A stretch of 64,000 nucleotides of DNA from Haloplanus salinus (lineage in GTDB: Archaea; Halobacteriota; Halobacteria; Halobacteriales; Haloferacaceae). The notes beneath the pieces were generated by a model. It did not search any database and was not told the origin of the DNA. It worked only from the letters and a program-made list of their open reading frames with translations. The DNA is taken from NCBI RefSeq assembly GCF_003336245.1, contig NZ_QPHM01000001.1, positions 2,670,113 to 2,734,112 of the forward strand, given 5' to 3'. Of the stretch, positions 58,077 through 64,000 are shown piece after piece. Numbering within the stretch: position 1 is the stretch's first letter; each line of letters opens with the position of its first letter. Made by a program: the position numbers and the translations under genes.

Positions 58077-59455
58077 GCCGAGAGCGCCGTCTCGATCACC
58101 GACGTGTACGACGACTCGCCGATGTTGAACGCCACCTGATCCGTCACGGTGCCGTCGAACTCCTCCTCGAAGACTTCGGTGAAACGGTTCGAGAGCTGCT
58201 GGCCGTAGTCGTTGTTGACGTACAGCGTCGCCGCCGTCGAGTTTTCGAGGCGTTCCGAGGCGACCTGTGCCATCACGCGACCCTGCAGCTGGTCGGAGGG
58301 AGCGGTCCGGAAGATGTAGTCGTCGTCGTCGAGACTGGTGACCGACAGCGCCGTACTGGACGGCGAACAGCCGACGATCTGGTTGGGAATGAACACTTCC
58401 TGCGAGACGGGGACGTTCACGCCGGAGGACGCGGAGCCACAGACGCTCGGCATCCCGGCGTTGACGAGGGCCTCGGCCGCCGACACGCCCGCCGAGGGCG
58501 AGGTCTGAGTGTCCTCGACCTGCGCGTTCACCTCCAGATCTAGATCGGAGTCGTTGACCTGCCGCGCCGGCAACTGCGCCGCCTGGATCATCGGGCCACC
58601 GACGGACGCGAGGTCACCCGTCTCGGGCAGGAGAATCCCCACGTCGATGGTGCGGCCCATGCCACCGGGTGCGCTGCCGGCCATCGCACCGCCGCCGGAG
58701 GGGTTCGCACCCTCGAAGCTCTGAACTTCGACTTGGTTGGTCCCCTCCTGACTGGCGCCCCGGAACTCCCAGATGGCGTACGCCGCGGACGCCGGGTCGC
58801 CGGCCTGATTGAAGTTGGTCGCACTGGAGGCGCCCTGATAGTTGATGTCCTCGCCGTTGGCCGCCGCCTCGACGGCGTCGAGGAAGTTCTGGGGGCCGTA
58901 CTCGGTACCCTCGGGGTTGGCGATGCGGCGCATCTGGTCGCGGATGGCCTCCCCGTCGTTCTCGCCCGCCGCCGCGTTCGCGAGAATCTGGAGGGCGACC
59001 GAGTCGTACGACTGAGAGGTGAACACGCCAGGCTCCTTGTCGTACTGGTCCTGGAACATCGTCGTGAACGCCTCCTGATTCGGGCCGCCCGCCGCCGGCG
59101 CCGTCCCGATGACGTTCGCCATGTCGTTGCCGACCTGGCCGGGCATGGCGCCGTCGCGGAGGCCGTCCGGCACGAGGATGTCGTGTTCCTCGCTCGCCAT
59201 CGAGTAGTAGTCGCGGAACAGTTGAATCCCGCTCTGGGGGTAGCCGATGACGGCGAGCATGTCGGGGCCGCCGTCGCCGCCGTCGCCGCCGTCGCCACCG
59301 TAGCCGCCACCGTCGCCACCACCGTCGCCGCCGTCGCCACCGTCGCCACCGTCACCGTCGCCGTCGCCCCCGCCACCGATGCAGCCTGCTAGTCCAACGG
59401 CGCCGGCCGTCCCGGCACCGACGAGGAAGTCGCGTCGTTCAATGTCACGTGCCAT
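58073..59455 (-). CDS. livK: branched-chain amino acid ABC transporter substrate-binding protein, apparently circularly permuted
   Basis: The 460-residue Tat lipoprotein has 'ERRDFLVGAGTAG' and a lipobox ending at Cys25 ('GLAGC'), then a Gly/Asp linker (26-62). Residues 63-249 match what is normally the second half of LivK ('PDMLAVIGYPQSGIQLFRDY', 'NPEGTEYGPQNFLDAVEAAA', 'NYQGASSATNF'). After a Gly/Ala/Met linker (250-268), residues 269-460 match the normal first half ('TIDVGILLPETGDLASVGGP', 'YIFRTAPSDQLQGRVMAQVA', 'LYVNNDYGQQLSNRF'), ending 'YTSVIETALSA' where the other half would normally begin. It should bind the ligand for LivHMGF. Confidence 0.88.
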   Translation of the reverse strand: MARDIERRDFLVGAGTAGAVGLAGCIGGGGDGDGDGGDGGDGGDGGGDGGGYGGDGGDGGDGGPDMLAVIGYPQSGIQLFRDYYSMASEEHDILVPDGLRDGAMPGQVGNDMANVIGTAPAAGGPNQEAFTTMFQDQYDKEPGVFTSQSYDSVALQILANAAAGENDGEAIRDQMRRIANPEGTEYGPQNFLDAVEAAANGEDINYQGASSATNFNQAGDPASAAYAIWEFRGASQEGTNQVEVQSFEGANPSGGGAMAGSAPGGMGRTIDVGILLPETGDLASVGGPMIQAAQLPARQVNDSDLDLEVNAQVEDTQTSPSAGVSAAEALVNAGMPSVCGSASSGVNVPVSQEVFIPNQIVGCSPSSTALSVTSLDDDDYIFRTAPSDQLQGRVMAQVASERLENSTAATLYVNNDYGQQLSNRFTEVFEEEFDGTVTDQVAFNIGESSYTSVIETALSA

Positions 59456-59477
59456 ATGCGCACGAATGGCCGGATCA

Positions 59478-59485
59478 TTTATAAA
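59478..59485 (-). promoter_or_regulatory. TATA element of livK
   Basis: The palindromic 'tttataaa' is centred about 27 nt before the livK ATG at 59455, fitting a leaderless promoter. livK is thus transcribed separately from livHMGF. Confidence 0.55.
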
Positions 59486-59512
59486 CCCTTCCGCGCCGCC
59501 CGAGGGCGTCCC

Positions 59513-59827
59513 TCAGGCGTCGCCGACGAACGCGTCCGCGCCCTCGTAGGACCAGTAGCCGTTCGCGCGCATCGCTTCGCCGAGCGCCCGATGCATCTCG
59601 ACGAAGTCGCCGAACTCCGCGGCGTCGACGCCCTCGAAGATGTCCCGGAGCGGGACGACCGTCTCGTGGTCGATCCGTACGGGGTCGTCGCCGTACTCGT
59701 CGACGAAGGCCGCGACGTCGAGCGGGAAGTCCTCCGCCTCGTCGACTTTCTTGGCGATGACGGCGTGGCCGTACTTGCGGCCGCCCTCGCTACCCTCTTC
59801 ACCGTCCGGGTCGTGTGGCCAGTCCAT
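59513..59827 (-). CDS. conserved haloarchaeal protein (DUF5785-like)
   Basis: The 104-residue acidic protein begins 'MDWPHDPDGEEGSEGGRKYG' and contains 'VPLRDIFEGVDAAEFGDFVE', ending 'GYWSYEGADAFVGDA'. It matches a widespread small haloarchaeal family (DUF5785 by recollection) with no known activity. It is soluble. The high Asp/Glu content is typical of haloarchaeal proteins. Confidence 0.75.
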   Translation of the reverse strand: MDWPHDPDGEEGSEGGRKYGHAVIAKKVDEAEDFPLDVAAFVDEYGDDPVRIDHETVVPLRDIFEGVDAAEFGDFVEMHRALGEAMRANGYWSYEGADAFVGDA

Positions 59828-59898
59828 ACCCGACCGTTAGCCGCGTGGCTCAAAGCCGTTACGTTCGAAATCGGGGAGTCGCCGCGCCCGTCGCCGCC

Positions 59899-60018
59899 CT
59901 ACAGCGGGGAGAACCGGTGTACCTCTCGCGCGTGTCGAAGAAGTTCCTCCGTCGACTCGAACGTCTCTCCACATCCGCACCGGTGCGAAGCTGTCGTCGA
60001 CGGCTGCTGTGTCGACAT
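59899..60018 (-). CDS. C2H2-type zinc-finger micro-protein (39 aa)
   Basis: The 39-residue protein begins 'MSTQQPSTTASHRCGCGETF' and continues 'ESTEELLRHAREVHRFSPL'. Cys14 and Cys16 with His30 and His35 give a C2H2-like zinc site with a short CxC knuckle, and a helix carries both His. It could bind DNA or RNA. It lies between the DUF5785-like gene and the folA remnant. Confidence 0.72.
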   Translation of the reverse strand: MSTQQPSTTASHRCGCGETFESTEELLRHAREVHRFSPL

Positions 60019-60049
60019 ACGCGTGGTTTGAACACCCATCTATATGTAA

Positions 60050-60442
60050 TCATCGTTCAGGCTGTTCGTGAGCATTGGCCAAACGGGGAGCGTTGTCACG
60101 GGGCGTGGCGACGGCGCCCTCCTCCCGTCGCTCCCATCGCTCCAGCGTGAACTCGTCGAACGCCGTTCGTGCCCGCAGCGTCCACGCGTCGCGATCCCAG
60201 TCCGGAACGGTCGCATCGCCGCCGTATCGCCCGGGAATTCGACTGAGCACCATCCGCGTCACGCGGGGCTGGAACCCCTCGTAGATGGCGGCGCCGCCGA
60301 GGACGAACGCCCGGTCCGCATCCCGCGCGCCGAGGGCGTCGAGCGCCGCGTCGACGCCGGTGACGTACGTCGTCGTGTCGAGCGACCCACCCCGCCCGAT
60401 CACCCCGTCGTCCGCGACGGCGGCCACCGAGACGAGTTCCGT
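60050..60442 (-). pseudogene. folA: dihydrofolate reductase remnant
   Basis: The frame reads 'ELVSVAAVADDGVIGRGGS', the start of DHFR, then jumps directly to 'YVTGVDAALDALGARDADR' and 'AFVLGGAAIYEGFQPRVTRM', the C-terminal half. The segment with the catalytic Asp and the NADPH-binding GRxT motif is missing. The codon where ATG is expected (60440-60442) is ACG; the first usable start is GTG at 60427. An Arg/Pro-rich tail follows 'FTLERWER'. The gene is almost certainly inactive. Confidence 0.72.
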
Positions 60443-60554
60443 ATCGGGCCGTTCGGTCGCGGCAGCATAACGGCTGCCGTCCGGGGGGTGTAGACGGGTG
60501 CCCGTCGAGGGCAGTCGGTCGGACTGGTCCCCGACGACGGGACGCGTGATCCGG

Positions 60555-60725
60555 ATCCCAGCGGCCGCTCTTCGTTCGCCAGCGCTCGTGAAAATCGGTG
60601 GGACTGGGATTCGAACCCGATGGCGAGACGCTCGCTACGCTCGCGACTCGCGTGGTTCGAATCCCAGCGGCCGCTCTCCGCTCACTAGCGTTCGCGGAGA
60701 AGCGGTGGGACTGGGATTCGAACCC
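60555..60725. repeat. two-copy repeat carrying the 3' end of tRNA-Ser (att-like scar)
   Basis: The last 23 nt of tRNA-Ser, 'cggtgggactgggattcga' plus 'accc', occur at 60703-60725 (in the gene) and again at 60596-60618. The preceding 'atcccagcggccgctct' also recurs (60555 and 60661), so a unit of about 106 nt is duplicated with divergence. Such a tRNA 3' end duplication is the classical mark of integration by a tyrosine recombinase. Confidence 0.7.
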
Positions 60726-60786
60726 AGGAAGCCGTGAGGCTACCTGCTTTCAAGGCAGGCGCAATAGGCCGCTCTGCCATCCCACC
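60703..60786 (-). tRNA. tRNA-Ser (anticodon TGA)
   Basis: On the minus strand the acceptor stem pairs GGTGGGA with TCCCACC, followed by discriminator G. The anticodon arm CCTGC 'CTTGAAA' GCAGG holds anticodon TGA, and a long variable arm ('TAGCCTCACGGCTTC') makes it type II, as required for serine. The T arm is CTGGG 'TTCGAAT' CCCAG. Length 84 nt. Confidence 0.92.
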
Positions 60787-60998
60787 ACAGCCTACGGGTC
60801 AGTGAGTCGGCAACTAAGGACTGTCGATTCACGCCCACAGGCCCGCAAAAGCCCGATTTCGAAATCCGCCAGGGGCGCCGAGCCGGGCTAACACTGCGGT
60901 TACGGAACATCGAGCCCAACGGTGACCAATCTAATCCAACCTCGATTGACCGACCGCATCGTCCGCCGATCACCGCCGGCAGCCAGCCCCATCTCAGC

Positions 60999-61523
60999 AT
61001 GACCACGCGCGCCTTCGACCGACAGAAAACACCCGAGGCGGATCGTTACGACGGGATCATCCTCGTGCCAGCGCCCACGCGCCAGCGCCTCAACGAGAAA
61101 CAGCGCGTCAACTACCGCGACCACCGACGGCGCTTCGTCAGGTGGCTCCTGGCCTTCGGCAAAGACCCCGATACCGCCGAGGGTTACGCACGAGATGTCG
61201 TTGAGCGGCGTGCACACGACACTGAGGCCTTCTATCGCTGGGTGTGGGACCATCGGGCCGACGGGTACACGACCGTCATCACGACCGATCAGGCCGACGA
61301 GCTGGTCGAAGAATACGCCGACGCCGAGCACCGTCGAGAGAGACGCGAAATTGAGAACAGGGTACTGGCCGAGACTGTCTGGCAAGTGCCGGAAAATCAG
61401 GGGGATCACGAGGGCGATTTCGTATCGAAGCACTACGAGATAGATAGGATTCGACAGAAACTGCCAGACGATGCTATCGAAGCTAATCGACTACTGAAAA
61501 AACACCGTACCGAAGACCGGTGA
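60999..61523 (+). CDS. truncated tyrosine recombinase (integrase) N-terminal fragment
   Basis: The 174-residue product has the N-terminal SAM-like core-binding domain of haloarchaeal phage integrases: 'LNEKQRVNYRDHRRRFVRWL', 'DPDTAEGYARDVVERRAHDT', 'AFYRWVWDHRADGYTTVITT'. The catalytic domain (R-HxxR-Y) is absent; the last 60 residues are unrelated and charged. It lies about 210 nt from tRNA-Ser, a usual integration target. It might be inactive or bind DNA only. Confidence 0.7.
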   Translation: MTTRAFDRQKTPEADRYDGIILVPAPTRQRLNEKQRVNYRDHRRRFVRWLLAFGKDPDTAEGYARDVVERRAHDTEAFYRWVWDHRADGYTTVITTDQADELVEEYADAEHRRERREIENRVLAETVWQVPENQGDHEGDFVSKHYEIDRIRQKLPDDAIEANRLLKKHRTEDR

Positions 61524-61710
61524 CCAGTAGCCAGTACTGCCCTATCAACACTCTCAACCGTTGGTAAGAACCGCGTGCTGAATACAGAGGGTAGGCCTTG
61601 TTTAGACGGTGAGGCTCGGTTAGTCTGAGAGGTGTTTCACTAGTATCGTCGTACTAATAACTCCAATGAAGTACCAAATCTACTAGGAAGTGAAGCGGGA
61701 CGGATTGGGT

Positions 61711-62597
61711 GTGCAAACCAAGACCTCCCGCTTCGCAGAGGCGGTCGTATCGCTCTCGAAAAAACCGTCGCTGGCGAGCCAGCTCCGGCATACCAGCCCG
61801 GGAAAGAGGGGTATGCCGACTGGGTGATTCTCGCCGTTCAGGGCTTCAAAGAGTATCTCAACCACGATTACCGGAAGCTGATGGATGTTCTGCGAGAGAT
61901 GCCGAGAGTCGCGGAATCGCTCGGTTTGACGGTTGAGACACTCCCTCACTTCTCGACCGTGTGTGCGCGGAAGCAAGTGATTCCGATGAAGCGGTGACGG
62001 GCGATCCTCGACGCGTCGGTCGGCCTGTACGAACTCGGAGATGTCCAAGCAATCGACGCAACCGGCGTGGATCGTGTCCAAGCGAGTCAGCACTACGCGA
62101 AACGGACGGATTACACGTTCGAGGCGGTGAAGACCACGCTGCCCGTCGATTGTGAAACGAGTGCGATTCTAGATATACACTGTTCGATGAAACAACTGCA
62201 CGATACCCAGGTCGGTTGGCAGGTGTTGGTGCGGAATCTAAACGATTCGACGGCTGTGGCGGTTCATAAAGGATATGACTGGGAAGCACTTCGGACGAGG
62301 TTGCGTGCTGAAAGTATCACACTGCTGATTCCGCAACGCGGTCCTGGTTTCCGAGGATGGGCGAGAAACTTACTCACCCAGGACCGGGCGTAAAACCGGC
62401 GTTCGAACGCTGAATCGGTGTTTTTCGATCTGCGGCAGCGATACGGTGAGACGCTGTGGGCGAGAACGTGGTTCGGTCAATTCCACGAACTTGTCATGAA
62501 ATCAGCGGTGCGAAATATCGAACGCGCAATCGAGGTGGCTGACCGCCGAACGCTGGCGTCTAGACAACGTCTAGAGGTTCTATTCAGCAGCGTCTGA
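61711..62597 (+). pseudogene. IS5-family transposase, inactivated
   Basis: The pieces read in order as an ISH-type IS5 transposase: 'TSRFAEAVVSLSKK', then after a frameshift near 61790-61812 'YADWVILAVQGFKEYLNHDY', 'AIDATGVDRVQASQHYAKRT' (first Asp of DDE), 'LDIHCSMKQLHDTQVGWQVL', 'SNAESVFFDLRQRYGETLWA' and 'RTWFGQFHELVMKSAVRNIE'. In-frame stops occur at 61995-61997 and 62391-62393. No functional transposase can be made. Terminal inverted repeats were not recognised. Confidence 0.8.
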
Positions 62598-62696
62598 GTG
62601 AGCTACCCGGCTGTTCAGAACGGTATGCGAGATACAGGACACGAAGACAATTTCCGATGCTGCGGTTCAGATTGCAGAGTGCAGACAACAGCGGCG

Positions 62697-63074
62697 TCAA
62701 AGGATGCCACAGGACGGGTCGGAATCGGGCGTTGGGGCAGTGTCCACTCGGATGGTATCTTGGATTCGGATCCACAGGCCGTACGCCGTCCCCTGATACC
62801 TCAGATATGAACTGTCTATCGTCGAAAAACGCTCTGAGAACGAGTAGAGCGCGTCCGGTAGATTGGGGCAGGCGTGATAGAACTCTTCCTCGACAGCTGT
62901 TTTGGCTATCTGTTGCTCGGCCCCTGGGAGGTCGGCGTACGAGATTACCTCCGCGTCGTCTGTCGGCGACTGCTCGGCTGTATTGACGACGGCGTCGCGT
63001 GAGTTCCCTCCAATACATCCAGCCAGAGGTGCGACGGCAACCCCGGCAGCCGATAATAGTGCGCGACGGTTCAC
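62697..63074 (-). CDS. predicted lipoprotein (125 aa)
   Basis: The 125-residue protein starts from GTG with 'MNRRALLSAAGVAVAPLAGC', a short signal with a lipobox ending at Cys20 and a twin-Arg (RR) motif, so Tat export and lipid anchoring are likely. The mature part is small, with 'ADLPGAEQQIAKTAVEEEFY' and two further Cys. It lies between the transposase remnant and an unannotated stretch, so it may belong to the mobile zone. Function unknown. Confidence 0.65.
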   Translation of the reverse strand: MNRRALLSAAGVAVAPLAGCIGGNSRDAVVNTAEQSPTDDAEVISYADLPGAEQQIAKTAVEEEFYHACPNLPDALYSFSERFSTIDSSYLRYQGTAYGLWIRIQDTIRVDTAPTPDSDPSCGIL

Positions 63075-63558
63075 ACCAGCTATTCTTTCAGACGTTCACA
63101 AATGGCTTTCCGTGGCCGTATTATAGCGGCTGGTGGTGTGCTCAACGCTCACTGTGTAGCTTGCACAGCTATCGAACCATCTGTTTAAATTGATAGACGC
63201 CTCGGTGGTCGAAACGGAGGAACAGGCTCCGTTGAAATATTTGGAGAGTGACACGTTTGCCCCCCCCTGCGGTTAGCACGGACGGGTTGTTTCACGAGCG
63301 CCGGTTGAGTGAAACTGGTCCGCGAGACGGGGTCGGACGCGAACTGCGCGTCGCTCAGCCAGTGTCGCGCGATGAGGCTGGATGTCACGGGAGGTTCGCT
63401 CTGAGATGGTCAAGCGCTTCGATCACCGTTCGCGGTGTACAGGCGGTGAATCGGTCAAATACGCCGTCCTCGAACAGCTCGTCTCTCGCGAGTGGGATGG
63501 AGACGCCACCTCATGGCTATCCTAGAGACACATATGACCTCGCACCCCTCATCAGTAT
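63075..63558. other. 484-nt region with eroded coding fragments
   Basis: No intact gene is accepted. The plus strand has a coding-like run reading 'EMVKRFDHRSRCTGGESVKY' (about 63400-63460), ending at a stop near 63525. The minus strand near 63175-63240 reads 'RFDHRGVYQF', which may be a piece of an insertion sequence. Codon use is poorer than in core genes and AT content is higher. These look like remnants of mobile DNA. Confidence 0.4.
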
Positions 63559-64000
63559 ATGGAAGAGATCGAGGGAACCATCCTCACCGGGCGGTCGTTC
63601 GAGCCGGTCCACGGCCGGGTCGTCGTCGAGGACGGCCGCATCACGGCCGTCGAGGAGACGACCGGGCGCGACGGCGACCCGAACCGCATCGTGCTGCCGG
63701 CGTTCGTGAACGCACACACCCACGTCGGTGACTCGGTCGCCAAGGAAGCGGCTGTCGGGCTCGGCCTGAAAGAGGCGGTAGTGCCGCCGGACAGCCGGAA
63801 GCATCGGCGGCTGGCGGCAGCCGACCGCGAGACGCTGGTCGGTGAGATGCACCGTACGCTCCGTTTCATGCAGCGAACCGGAACCGCGGCGTTTCTCGAC
63901 TTCCGCGAGTTCGGCGTCGACGGCGCCCGGGCACTACGTGAGGCCGCCGAGGGACTCGATATCGAGGCGTTCGTGTTCGGTAGCGACGACCCGGCCGTCC
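63559..64000 (+). CDS. amidohydrolase family protein (partial, runs off the end)
   Basis: The frame is open to the last base and encodes at least 147 residues starting 'MEEIEGTILTGRSFEPVHGR'. 'VLPAFVNAHTHVGDSVAKEA' contains the HxH metal site of amidohydrolases, and 'LRFMQRTGTAAFLDFREFGV' follows as in cytosine deaminase/chlorohydrolase-like members. The C-terminal ligands lie outside the window, so the substrate is unknown. The ATG follows 'tcagtat' with no clear promoter spacing. Confidence 0.8.
   Translation, partial: MEEIEGTILTGRSFEPVHGRVVVEDGRITAVEETTGRDGDPNRIVLPAFVNAHTHVGDSVAKEAAVGLGLKEAVVPPDSRKHRRLAAADRETLVGEMHRTLRFMQRTGTAAFLDFREFGVDGARALREAAEGLDIEAFVFGSDDPAV

Noticed and set aside
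59265-59375. Short tandem repeats that look like a repeat array
   Set aside because: They are the Gly/Asp codons (ggc/ggt, gac) of the livK linker on the minus strand. There are no spacers, so it is not a CRISPR array.
60596-60618. A second tRNA-Ser gene
   Set aside because: Only the acceptor and T-arm portion is present; the anticodon and D arms are missing, so it is a duplicated 3' end.

Overview
The window is chromosomal DNA of an extremely halophilic archaeon (class Halobacteria; an order Haloferacales-like genus fits, but no species is claimed). The signs are high GC content, Asp/Glu-rich proteins, an archaeal proteasome beta subunit, topoisomerase VI beside DNA gyrase, coenzyme F420 chemistry (CofD), ribosomal protein S17e, ATP-dependent DNA ligase, Tpt1/KptA, Tat lipoproteins, and many apparently leaderless promoters with a TATA box about 25-30 nt before the start codon.

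Layout. 1-3 kb: end of leuD, leuB, small proteins and psmB. 3-9.6 kb: a GCS2-like ligase, DNA ligase, a SipW-type exported protein and a metallo-beta-lactamase-fold hydrolase. 9.6-19.5 kb: a topology island with top6B-top6A diverging from gyrB-gyrA; Top6B carries a 569-residue intein with a homing endonuclease. 19.5-27.5 kb: sugar-nucleotide epimerase, regulator, type II NADH dehydrogenase, uridine phosphorylase, cytidine deaminase, small membrane proteins, GNAT, CBS protein and an AtoE transporter. 27.5-33 kb: grpE, dnaK, dnaJ, a truncated acyl-CoA ligase-like protein and a PAC2 chaperone. 33-36.5 kb: an overlapping cofD / Dus-like / CitG-like / DUF447 operon, then rps17e. 36.6-41.4 kb: pccB-pccX and two tandem NSS transporters. 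41.5-49.7 kb: SDR, quinone reductase, sucCD, kptA, an AspA/AstE hydrolase and several zinc-ribbon proteins. 49.7-53.5 kb: a regulator, an EamA transporter with an overlapping upstream ORF, a PNPOx-like protein, a zone of broken genes, and tRNA-Thr. 54-59.5 kb: livHMGF with a convergent livK.

59.5-63.5 kb is an eroded mobile zone: a crippled folA, tRNA-Ser with a duplicated 3' end, a truncated integrase, a dead IS5-family transposase and a lipoprotein gene. The window ends inside an amidohydrolase gene.

Most notable observations: (1) the Liv substrate-binding protein appears circularly permuted, with its second half placed before its first; (2) the Top6B intein sits in the ATPase domain; (3) a small conserved gene looks split by a 102-bp insertion flanked by AACTG duplications; (4) folA has lost its start codon and active-site segment; (5) tRNA-Ser shows att-like scars next to an integrase remnant; (6) the F420-linked four-gene operon suggests an unassigned cofactor step.
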